Below are positions 1 through 6,422 of a DNA stretch of 6,794 nucleotides, piece after piece. Location of the stretch: NCBI GenBank assembly GCA_001940755.1, contig MEHH01000152.1, forward strand, positions 1-6,794, given 5' to 3'. The notes below the pieces were generated by a model. The model saw only the letters and a program-made list of their open reading frames with translations, made no database searches and was not told the origin of the DNA. The position numbers and the translations under genes are program-made. This DNA is from Candidatus Heimdallarchaeota archaeon AB_125 (GTDB taxonomy: Archaea; Asgardarchaeota; Heimdallarchaeia; Heimdallarchaeales; Heimdallarchaeaceae). The number at the start of each line of letters is the position of its first letter. The first letter of the stretch is position 1.

Positions 1-960
1 ACATTATCGACAGGAAAACTCAAGGCCTACAGAGTTGAAGCTTTAGAAGGATATACTGAAAAGGAAATTATTGAAATAGCATATGGTTTAGAATATCATT
101 CGGAGCATAAAATCGCAGAAGCTATAATTGAGTTGGGACTTGAAAATGAAGCAAGGTTGTTTGGGTACAAAGATGTAGAAATTATGCCTGGAATGGGAAT
201 TAAAGGTACAAGAAAAAAAGTAACTTACTATCTGGGTAATGAATCTCTTGTAGATGAAGTTATTGGGTTAAAATCATGTGATTTAGAATGTGAAGAATCA
301 GAAAGCATAGTATCATATGTTTTAGCAGATAAACTAGTTATGGCCCATATAAACATGTCTGATCAATCAAGAAATGAAACAAAGGAAGCAATTGATTCAT
401 TAAAAAAACTTGGTGTAAAAGAAATAGTGATGCTAACAGGTGATAATGAAGAAGTAGCATCTAAAATTGCAGAGGAATTAGATATCAATTATGAAGCAGA
501 GTTATTACCAGAGGAAAAAATGCAATTCATTAAAAATCTCAAGGAAAGAGAACAATCAGTTGTAATGGTAGGAGATGGTATAAATGATTCTCCAGCTTTA
601 GCACTTGCTGATGTAGGTATAGCAATGGGTGCAGCAGGTACTTCAATTGCCATAGAAACTGCAGATATTGTTCTTTCATCTGATAATTTATTCAGTCTTC
701 CATATTTGTTTAAACTAAGCAAGCAAACAAAGAGAACTATTCAAATTAACATATTTTTGTCGCTGTTCATTAAATTCTCTTTCTTTATCCTCGTATTCGT
801 TAGTGCTGCTACAAGTGCTCTTGGTTCTTTCTTATCAGCAAACCTTCTTTGGTTAGCAGTTCTTATTGGTGATATGGGTGCTTCACTAATAGTGATTCTA
901 ATTGCAATGAGGGTTGGAAGAAAGAGATTCTTCTCTAGCGAGAAGTTGCCAAAGAAATAG
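1..960 (+). CDS. P1B-type heavy-metal (Zn/Cd/Pb-like) translocating ATPase, C-terminal part
   Basis: This is the C-terminal 319 residues of an ATP-driven heavy-metal efflux pump of the inner membrane. The frame is open to the left edge and begins TLSTG, the continuation of the DKTG phosphorylation motif, so the catalytic Asp lies four codons outside the window. Visible motifs are PGMGIKG (63-69, nucleotide-binding domain), TGDN (146-149) and GDGIND (191-196, hinge and Mg site). Two membrane helices follow at about 248-270 and 280-304. Lys258 in the first and Asp291 (DMG) in the second match the Lys and DxG residues typical of the Zn/Cd/Pb subgroup (ZntA type), which is the basis for the substrate guess. 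The usual SEHP motif reads SEHK (34-37), an odd substitution. A TTG at 133 could be mistaken for a start, but homology runs continuously upstream of it. The family is very sure; the metal is moderately sure. It ends in TAG, 40 bp before the next gene. Confidence 0.95.
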   Translation, partial: TLSTGKLKAYRVEALEGYTEKEIIEIAYGLEYHSEHKIAEAIIELGLENEARLFGYKDVEIMPGMGIKGTRKKVTYYLGNESLVDEVIGLKSCDLECEESESIVSYVLADKLVMAHINMSDQSRNETKEAIDSLKKLGVKEIVMLTGDNEEVASKIAEELDINYEAELLPEEKMQFIKNLKEREQSVVMVGDGINDSPALALADVGIAMGAAGTSIAIETADIVLSSDNLFSLPYLFKLSKQTKRTIQINIFLSLFIKFSFFILVFVSAATSALGSFLSANLLWLAVLIGDMGASLIVILIAMRVGRKRFFSSEKLPKK

Positions 961-968
961 TTTAATAA
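961..968 (+). promoter_or_regulatory. Possible TATA box for the solute-binding protein gene
   Basis: TTTAATAA directly follows the ATPase stop codon and is preceded by A-rich BRE-like sequence. It would place a transcription start near 990, just ahead of the ATG at 1001. In an AT-rich genome such matches occur by chance, and the gene could equally be read through from the ATPase. No good Shine-Dalgarno is visible before 1001 (GGTAAAGTGA abuts the ATG), so a short-leader transcript is plausible. Confidence 0.3.
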
Positions 969-1000
969 ACATTTTTACAAAAGAAAAGTTGGTAAAGTGA

Positions 1001-2860
1001 ATGAGTAAACCAGAGAGAACACTCAATAAAGCTGTTCTTTACATTTTTATAGGTGTTTTAATTATAACAGCTCTATTTGCTGTAATGATGTTTGGACCAA
1101 GACCTGGCCCTCAAAGTAGTGTGTTCAATACAACACTTAGATTCTATACAAAGGGGACACAGAAATTATACTACACAGATTATGCAGATTCAATAGTACA
1201 AGACATAGGTGATTTAGGAATTGCTGTTACTGATTATTCAATGGATTATGCATTATTCTTAGATAATGTAGTTGGTTCAAGAGAGTATGAAATGGCAATA
1301 ATTGAGCTTGAAGGTTTAAATTCACCGCACTTAGAGTTATTATTTAAAGAAGGAGCAAGTCTGAATGTTTTCAATTTTGTAGATAGTCTGGATAGTGGAT
1401 TAACATCTGAACTAATTGATAACATAACTCAAGAAATGGATGCTTATGCAAGAAAGAATCTTTTTTACACTTTACAGGAACATCTTATGGATAGTATAGT
1501 TCCAATGATTCCTCTTTTTACTCCTGCAAGAGTTTTTGCATATTGGAACAATTTAGAAGGATTTACCAGTAAGTGGGGGATATCAGATAGTTTACCATAC
1601 ATGTCTTTTGATGGGTTACACAGTAACCAAGATTCAACCACAGAGCTCAAAATTGGTATTGGTGGATGGTATGATCTTAACCCTCTAACAATGTTTGAAG
1701 ATGGCGAAAAACTGCTTGTTTCACTCATTATGGATAAACTGATTCATTTGGATGAAAAAGGAACTCCTACAAATTATGGATTAATTGATAGCTGGGAATA
1801 TGAGAATGATACTACTTTGTTGCTTCATGTTAGAAACGGTGTTAATTGGCAGCCAGATGTGGAAGGAATTTTCCCCAGCGAACAACTTACAGTAGATGAT
1901 GTTAAGTTTACTCTGGATCTGACTAAAAGCCCATATGCAAATTTAAACCATAAAATCTACAAATGGATAGATTCATATGAAAACTACAATAGTACAACTG
2001 TTGCTATTAATATTGATTCAAATCCTGATACACCAGAAAAAGAACCTTATGCATTTGCACTTGAAGACTTGTCGATTTATCCTTTCCCAGAGTATTATCT
2101 GAATGTTGAAAGTACAATAGAAGATATAGTAGATTCTGGAAGATGGACAAAGTTTAGACAGAATCCCTTTGGTACAGGTAAATATACCTATAATGCAACT
2201 GATAGTCAAATAGACTTAACTGCATCTTTAAATCGCTTCACTGGTTGGCATGGAGTGGGTGTTGATCCAGTTAAAACTGCAAGTTTAGTTTTTGAAACTA
2301 TAGAAACTCAATCAAGGACTGATAGTTATTCTATGAACCTAGATTTACAGGAAGGAAGTAGAATAGATATAGCAGATTTTGGAAAAGATCCAGCGATGAT
2401 ATTGGCTATTCCTGAAGATGATTTTATAGTTGATTTGAAGCTAGAAAACTCATTAATTTTTGTAGCATTTAATCTGGAAAATGAGATCTTTGGAGGAGCA
2501 AATAACTATGTACCAACAAACGAAACAGGAGTATCCAAAGCATTAGCAATTCGCAAAGCTTTAGCATTTATGATCCAAAAAACAGTTATGAATGATGCTT
2601 TCCATGAAGGTTTCTACAATATTACAGATTCTCCAATTTCTAGATATTTCTCAGACATTTATTATCAGAGTGTTACAACATATCCATATAGTGTTGCAGA
2701 AGCAATAAATTATCTTAATATAGCTGGATTTAATATATCAACTGAGACAGAAGGAAGCACTGAAGAGTCAAACTACGAAATGGTTAGCTCAGTAGTATCA
2801 CTTGGACTCTTTACTGCAATTACGATTACATTAAGAAAAAGAAAACGAAAGGTGACTTAA
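1001..2860 (+). CDS. Family-5 (peptide-type) ABC solute-binding protein with apparently permuted halves, anchored at both ends
   Basis: This 619-residue extracytoplasmic binding protein resembles SBP_bac_5 (DppA/OppA) proteins, which capture peptides or other small solutes for an ABC importer. Residues 12-31 form a membrane helix after a basic N-terminus, and 595-611 form a second one followed by RKRKRK, so both termini are probably cytoplasmic. Residues 44-203 resemble the C-terminal part of the family: DIGDLGIAV (68-76), REYEMAIIELEG (94-105), then DAYARKNLFYTLQE (147-160) and VPMIPLF (167-173), the usual 'ly..aq.il....P.iPL' ending. Residues 215-577 resemble the N-terminal part: ELKIGI (215-220), the 'L..LDEKGTP...L..SWEY..DTTLLLHVRNGVNW' block (247-283), LTVDDVKFTL (296-305), PFGTGKY (389-395), AIRKALAFMI (516-525) and a 'YPYSVAEAINYLNIAGF' block (561-577). 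No lipobox Cys is seen. No permease or ATPase subunit is in the window, so it may be an orphan receptor. The family is sure; the ligand is unknown. Confidence 0.88.
   Translation: MSKPERTLNKAVLYIFIGVLIITALFAVMMFGPRPGPQSSVFNTTLRFYTKGTQKLYYTDYADSIVQDIGDLGIAVTDYSMDYALFLDNVVGSREYEMAIIELEGLNSPHLELLFKEGASLNVFNFVDSLDSGLTSELIDNITQEMDAYARKNLFYTLQEHLMDSIVPMIPLFTPARVFAYWNNLEGFTSKWGISDSLPYMSFDGLHSNQDSTTELKIGIGGWYDLNPLTMFEDGEKLLVSLIMDKLIHLDEKGTPTNYGLIDSWEYENDTTLLLHVRNGVNWQPDVEGIFPSEQLTVDDVKFTLDLTKSPYANLNHKIYKWIDSYENYNSTTVAINIDSNPDTPEKEPYAFALEDLSIYPFPEYYLNVESTIEDIVDSGRWTKFRQNPFGTGKYTYNATDSQIDLTASLNRFTGWHGVGVDPVKTASLVFETIETQSRTDSYSMNLDLQEGSRIDIADFGKDPAMILAIPEDDFIVDLKLENSLIFVAFNLENEIFGGANNYVPTNETGVSKALAIRKALAFMIQKTVMNDAFHEGFYNITDSPISRYFSDIYYQSVTTYPYSVAEAINYLNIAGFNISTETEGSTEESNYEMVSSVVSLGLFTAITITLRKRKRKVT
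2848..2855 (+). promoter_or_regulatory. Ribosome binding site that fixes the TTG start of the PAC2 gene
   Basis: AAAGGTGA lies inside the last codons of the binding protein gene. Its GGTGA is complementary to the 3' end of archaeal 16S rRNA and stands five bases before the TTG at 2861. This supports the rare TTG as the true start and indicates translation linked to the upstream gene. Confidence 0.7.
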
Positions 2861-3580
2861 TTGAACCGCATAAATGAAATAAACAATTTAGATCTTAAAG
2901 GGAAACCCATTATACAATCTTTTAGTGGGAGTGGAGCAATAGGAACAATATTAGCAACATTCCTAGTAAAATCTTTGAAAATGGAACAAGTAGCAGTAGT
3001 TCATGCTGAAGATTTACCTCCAGTAGCAATAGTAAAAGATGGATTAATAGAACAGCCAATAAGGATATTTCAAAATGATCAAATTGCCTTAATGTCATGC
3101 GAAGTTTCTATCCCCTACAATACAGTCCCTGATTTTATAGAAATGCTAGTAGACTTCTATATCAAAAGTGAAGTATCACATATTGTGCCTGTAGGAGGAT
3201 TACCTTCTATTATGACACCGTATGAAGAGATAAACTGCTATGGAATAGCTAGCAATGAAGAGACACTTTCCTTTCTTGAGGAGAAAGGTGTTCAGTTTCT
3301 AGAAGAAGGAGTAATTTATGGAACAGTAGTTCAGACTTTAGAACTATGCAACACTAAGGGTTTTGAAAAGAATTTTGCATTGTTGGCTGAGTGTGATCCT
3401 AATACAGCAAGTTATGATTCAACTAAAGCACTTGTCCAGAATCTAGCAAAGATTTTTGAGTTTGAATTTGATGAAAAAGAATTTGAAAATGTTACAAACA
3501 TAATCAAGTCAAGAATAATGGAGAGTACTAGAATTCTAAGAGAAGATTCATTTGATAAAACTAGAGAAAGCCATTTGTAA
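2861..3580 (+). CDS. PAC2-family protein (archaeal proteasome-assembly-chaperone-like)
   Basis: This 239-residue soluble protein belongs to the PAC2 family, whose archaeal members (PbaA/PbaB type) bind or help assemble the 20S proteasome, although many paralogues have no known job. The sequence shows the alternating Rossmann-like strands and helices of the family: a Gly-rich turn SGSGAIG (22-28), a hydrophobic stretch IALMSCEVSIP (75-85), PVGGLPS (110-116) after a hydrophobic strand, and the late ECDPNTASYDSTKALVQNL segment (177-195) that precedes the C-terminal helices. Length is normal for the family. The TTG start is chosen because it follows the previous TAA with no gap and has GGTGA five bases upstream; the next Met is residue 41, too far in. 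The C-terminus ends SHL and lacks an HbYX motif (hydrophobic-Tyr-any), the usual proteasome docking tail. Abutting the binding protein gene suggests co-expression. The family is sure; a proteasome role is only inferred. Confidence 0.85.
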   Translation: MNRINEINNLDLKGKPIIQSFSGSGAIGTILATFLVKSLKMEQVAVVHAEDLPPVAIVKDGLIEQPIRIFQNDQIALMSCEVSIPYNTVPDFIEMLVDFYIKSEVSHIVPVGGLPSIMTPYEEINCYGIASNEETLSFLEEKGVQFLEEGVIYGTVVQTLELCNTKGFEKNFALLAECDPNTASYDSTKALVQNLAKIFEFEFDEKEFENVTNIIKSRIMESTRILREDSFDKTRESHL

Positions 3581-3594
3581 AAAGAAAGAAAAGA
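3579..3594 (-). terminator. T-rich tract after the M20 homologue gene
   Basis: Read on the minus strand, the 18-bp gap after the M20 stop and the tail of the PAC2 gene form a pyrimidine run of the kind TTTTCTTTCTTTTT. Archaeal RNA polymerase ends transcription at such U-rich tracts without needing a hairpin. No equivalent tract is visible for the plus-strand pair, which converges on this point. Confidence 0.45.
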
Positions 3595-3598
3595 GGAG

Positions 3599-5089
3599 TT
3601 ATGATTTGTAACTTGTACTTAGCTTATGAAGTAATTTTGCAATGTACAGTTCAAAATCAATAATCCCACCTACTTCTGGTTTATTAGCTTTAATGACTGC
3701 ATATTCTAAAGGTGAGTGAGCTCTTCCACTATGACCAATACCAGCTACAATGAAAGGTATGTCTAGTTTCTTCTGGTAGAGAGCAAAAGGAGCAGAACCA
3801 GCTAATAACGGTAAAACCATGACTTCTTTATTAAATTCCTTATAAAGGTTGTAAGCTGTTTGAGCTAAAGGATGTGACAATGGAATCTTCCCTGATTCAT
3901 AACCACCTTTTTCGAATTCATAATCTATCATTGGAAAGTTCTTATCAAAATGTTCACTATACTTCTCAATGACAAAGCTTCTAGATTGGAAAGGAGGAAG
4001 ACGAATATCTAGGTTAGCTTTGACTTCTTTAGGTATAATAGTCATAGAACCCTCATCATAGTAACCTCCTTCAATACCATTAATAGAGATACCAGGTGTA
4101 AAGAGCATCTGAATAATAGCTTGTTCACCAGATAGCTCTTGATCATTCTCAAGAGACCGAAGTGATTCAATGTTACCATCACGTTTAAGCTCTTCAACAA
4201 ATGAATAATTTTCCAAATAGTCTTGAATAACTTGTTTATCTTCTTCGTCTGGACCAACAATATCTGAATCTTCCATGATCCCTGGAACAAGTATTCTATT
4301 ATTTGCATCATCTTTCAATGAGTTTAAACATTCAATAAACTTGAAAACAGGACTTTGAATGATTCCTGAAACAGAGGAATGTTGGTTACGAATAACAGGT
4401 CCACCCCATTTCCCTCCTTTACATTTTAATTTCAGTGCTACTACTCCTCGAACACCCAGTGGCATCATTATTCTTCCTATAGGATTCTCCCAAAAAGCAG
4501 GAAAAAGAAGAACATCTGCTCTACTTAATTGTTCTTTGTATTTGTCAATAAATGGACCTACGTGAGTTGAACCAAGTTCTTCTTCACCTTCCAAAGCAAA
4601 GATTATGTTGAAAGGTAATTCCCCGTAGAGTTCTGAATAAACATCTAAAACATTGAAGAAAGCTATAGTTGGACCTTTTTGATTAGTGACACCACGACCC
4701 ATAAGACATTTACCAGAATAACCTGGTATCCATTCATAATCAATAATCTCAGCACCAAATGGTTCAACCTTCTGGTCGTTATAGATCCAATTTTCTGGAA
4801 AGACGGGTTGAACATCGTACATACTATAGAATAAAATTGTAGTTTTAGATGGGTCATCAAATATTTCCCCATAGACTATTGGATGGCCGAAATCATCACC
4901 TGATAAGTCAACAAAATGAACATCTTTTCCACCTAATTTTTTTATTTTCTTTGAGAGCATAATTGCTGTTTCTTGTATGCCATTTCCGTCAGCTGAGACA
5001 GATGGTTGTTTGATAAATCTTCTAATTTCATCAAGATGAGAGCTTTCAAAATCAGCTTCAATTTTGGTTGAAATCTTGCTAGTATCCAT
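3599..5089 (-). CDS. M20-family peptidase/carnosinase-like protein with depleted metal site (probable pseudoenzyme)
   Basis: This 496-residue cytoplasmic protein has no signal peptide and is full length for M20 dipeptidases (CNDP2, PepV and DapE relatives), which normally cleave dipeptides with two bridged zinc ions. The family frame is clear: RRFIKQPSVS (23-32), YDVQP (91-95), GRGVTNQKGP (131-140), EGEEELGS (167-174), LGVRG (211-215), HSSVSG (237-242, inserted dimerisation domain), ANLDIRLPP (358-366), AGSAPF (430-435) and RAHSPLEY (456-463). Against the usual five metal ligands, the His of GHxD is Met90, the bridging Asp of RGxxDxKG is Asn136 and the Asp of the SD motif is Ala198. The catalytic and ligand Glu pair (170-171) and the last His (458) are kept. 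The expected zinc site therefore cannot form normally, yet the frame is intact, which suggests a selected non-catalytic role. The ATG has GTGAT six bases upstream. The gene is divergent from the caspase-like gene. Confidence 0.9.
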   Translation of the reverse strand: MDTSKISTKIEADFESSHLDEIRRFIKQPSVSADGNGIQETAIMLSKKIKKLGGKDVHFVDLSGDDFGHPIVYGEIFDDPSKTTILFYSMYDVQPVFPENWIYNDQKVEPFGAEIIDYEWIPGYSGKCLMGRGVTNQKGPTIAFFNVLDVYSELYGELPFNIIFALEGEEELGSTHVGPFIDKYKEQLSRADVLLFPAFWENPIGRIMMPLGVRGVVALKLKCKGGKWGGPVIRNQHSSVSGIIQSPVFKFIECLNSLKDDANNRILVPGIMEDSDIVGPDEEDKQVIQDYLENYSFVEELKRDGNIESLRSLENDQELSGEQAIIQMLFTPGISINGIEGGYYDEGSMTIIPKEVKANLDIRLPPFQSRSFVIEKYSEHFDKNFPMIDYEFEKGGYESGKIPLSHPLAQTAYNLYKEFNKEVMVLPLLAGSAPFALYQKKLDIPFIVAGIGHSGRAHSPLEYAVIKANKPEVGGIIDFELYIAKLLHKLSTSYKS

Positions 5090-5095
5090 TTATTA

Positions 5096-5133
5096 ATCAC
5101 TGAACCTAAACTATTTGTGAAATATAATAATAT
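5096..5133 (-). promoter_or_regulatory. Likely promoter and ribosome binding site of the M20 homologue
   Basis: On the minus strand an AT-only stretch (TTATTATATT, around 5121-5130) sits about 25 bases before a likely start near 5097. GTGAT at 5096-5100 is six bases before the ATG and matches the archaeal Shine-Dalgarno. The leader would be very short. The exact TATA position is uncertain because the whole stretch is AT-rich. Confidence 0.4.
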
Positions 5134-5156
5134 TTCTTAAAAAATTATTTTAAGAA
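5134..5156. repeat. Inverted repeat between divergent genes, candidate operator
   Basis: TTCTTAAAA (5134-5142) and its exact reverse complement TTTTAAGAA (5148-5156) flank a five-base spacer, AATTA. It lies directly upstream of the minus-strand TATA-like stretch and about 50 bp upstream of the plus-strand TATA box, where a dimeric regulator could control one or both genes. Low GC content makes it a poor hairpin terminator, and no gene ends here. No regulator can be named. Confidence 0.45.
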
Positions 5157-5206
5157 GTTGTTTTGAACTATGATGAGTAAGAGTGTCACTATTTTGACAA
5201 GAAGTC

Positions 5207-5214
5207 TTTTATAA
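5207..5214 (+). promoter_or_regulatory. TATA box of the caspase-like membrane protein gene
   Basis: TTTTATAA stands about 27 bases upstream of a predicted start near 5236, leaving a short leader that still carries the ribosome binding site at 5246. Spacing and composition fit an archaeal promoter. Confidence 0.5.
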
Positions 5215-5245
5215 TTTCTTGAGTTAACTAGAGTTTACGTTGGAA

Positions 5246-5254
5246 GGAGTTGAT
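5246..5254 (+). promoter_or_regulatory. Strong ribosome binding site fixing the GTG start at 5260
   Basis: GGAGTTGAT differs by one base from the full archaeal anti-16S consensus GGAGGTGAT and lies five bases before GTG. It supports this GTG over later Met codons, and the resulting N-terminus reads as a good signal peptide. Confidence 0.75.
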
Positions 5255-5259
5255 TTATT

Positions 5260-6225
5260 GTGAAAATAAGTAAACAAAAAGCAAAATTACTAATAATTGT
5301 AACGTGTTTGATTTTTTTGACTTTAAGCATGCCTTTTGTTCAAGCATTAACCACACCAATACCAAATCAATTGGTGGTAAGATTAGATGATTCTCAAGCT
5401 GTAACGGAAGCGATAGAAAACCTAGAGCAAAATATTCCAAATGCAGTAGTTGTTGATTACGACTCAGCTAAATACAATTTAAAATATTGGCGATTTCTGG
5501 GTGTAGCAATCTGGGTATCCCATGGTAGCGAAGAAGGAGTAATGATTAACGGTGAATTAACGCAATGGGATGTTTTAGAAGATCCAATAAAAGGAACACC
5601 AAACAAAGACATAGTACTATCATGCTATTCTAGTGCTTTATTAGAGCAGACTGATCTGAGTTCTACAAATGTTGCAACATTTGATGGTGAAATAGATGCT
5701 GTAATTGGAAGTCTAGTTGTTTCTTATATCTTATCTCAAGATTCTTCAATCTATCCGAAAATCAAATCTAGATTTATGGATATTTTTGCAAATCCCTCTT
5801 GTGTGGAACCTTTACGGTTTCTCCTAGATCCTGGTGGTGGAGGTGGGATCGGAGGTACAAATCCGGGTTCAGCACCTAATTATGCACGTCATTACTTAAG
5901 CTGGGCTGAGCTAGGTTTTCATTTAGTTGCTGCATTTCTGCTTATAGCACTATTTCTTGTTGATTGGTATATCCCCTCAGATTTGCCATTTGTTGTAAGT
6001 ATGCAAGTAAAAATCTATACAGTTGGTTGGGCATCAATGGTGACAACACTGGTGTATCTTGGTTTGGAAAAGATTACACTAGAATCAGCTATCGGAACTT
6101 TCATGGGTTGGTTTTTGGATGCACTAGAAATATTTTGGGATTGCTTTTTTGCGGCAGAGCTTTGGGAACAAATAGTGTTTGGAATTACAGGATTTATAGC
6201 ATTGTTTGTTTTAGCAATAGAGTGA
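5260..6225 (+). CDS. Secreted caspase-like (clan CD) domain fused to a multi-helix membrane region; frame closed by TGA
   Basis: No named family is recognised for this 321-residue protein. Residues 1-30 form a signal peptide or anchor: a basic start, a hydrophobic core at 10-29 and AxA-like small residues at the end. The soluble part (about 35-185) has the two hallmarks of clan CD cysteine peptidases (caspase, gingipain and legumain types): a hydrophobic strand ending in His-Gly, VAIWVSHGS (82-90), and a second one ending in Cys, DIVLSCYSS (117-125). His88 and Cys122 would be the catalytic pair. A following IDAVIGS block (145-151) fits the next strand of the fold. A Gly-rich linker (190-204) leads to membrane helices near 218-237, 243-268, 277-298 and 303-320. 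This implies a protease-like domain outside the cell held by a helical bundle. Proteolytic activity is inferred from the motif pair only. The TGA at 6223-6225 is followed by an in-frame extension and may not be the real end. Confidence 0.78.
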   Translation: MKISKQKAKLLIIVTCLIFLTLSMPFVQALTTPIPNQLVVRLDDSQAVTEAIENLEQNIPNAVVVDYDSAKYNLKYWRFLGVAIWVSHGSEEGVMINGELTQWDVLEDPIKGTPNKDIVLSCYSSALLEQTDLSSTNVATFDGEIDAVIGSLVVSYILSQDSSIYPKIKSRFMDIFANPSCVEPLRFLLDPGGGGGIGGTNPGSAPNYARHYLSWAELGFHLVAAFLLIALFLVDWYIPSDLPFVVSMQVKIYTVGWASMVTTLVYLGLEKITLESAIGTFMGWFLDALEIFWDCFFAAELWEQIVFGITGFIALFVLAIE

Positions 6226-6351
6226 GCTGGAGATGCAGCTTCAGGAGGAGCAGTTACAGTAGCTAAAATTCTCGGAGCAGCCGTAGCTATTACATGCGCA
6301 GTTGTGTCATTCATGGGCGATTATAGAGATACAGATACAATAGTGGGATAA
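6226..6351 (+). other. In-frame coding-like extension beyond the TGA (41 codons, one more membrane helix)
   Basis: After the TGA the same frame stays open to a TAA at 6349-6351. It encodes AGDAASGGAV, a hydrophobic helix (extension residues 9-30, with AVAITCAVVSF) and a charged tail, GDYRDTDTIVG. No start codon precedes the helix (the first GTG is at 6304 and the first ATG at 6313), so it is unlikely to be an independent gene. It reads as the true C-terminus of the caspase-like protein, adding a fifth membrane helix. The interruption could be a TGG-to-TGA nonsense change, a sequencing error, readthrough, or recoding such as selenocysteine. The first two are the simplest. Confidence 0.6.
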
Positions 6352-6356
6352 CACCC

Positions 6357-6371
6357 ATTTCTCTTTTTCTA
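6357..6371 (+). terminator. T-rich tract after the caspase-like gene
   Basis: A pyrimidine-rich run including CTCTTTTTCT begins six bases after the TAA at 6349-6351. It fits archaeal U-tract termination. Its place right after this TAA, rather than after the TGA, is mild support for the longer reading frame. Confidence 0.4.
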
Positions 6372-6422
6372 CAAATAAAACTAACTTTAGTAAAACTAAG
6401 AAAAATATGTAAAAGATAGTAG

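Noticed and set aside
133..960. A separate gene starting at the TTG at 133
   Set aside because: The same frame is open back to position 1 and contains the TLSTG continuation of DKTG and the SEHK motif, so the gene starts before the window.
4042..4872. Other-frame minus-strand and plus-strand ORFs inside the M20 gene
   Set aside because: They lie wholly within a gene whose frame shows the M20 motifs from start to end, and their translations show no recognisable features.
5964..6314. Overlapping frames on both strands across the membrane region of the caspase-like gene
   Set aside because: They are shadows of a frame with clear membrane-helix periodicity and its own ribosome binding site and signal peptide; their translations show no domain.
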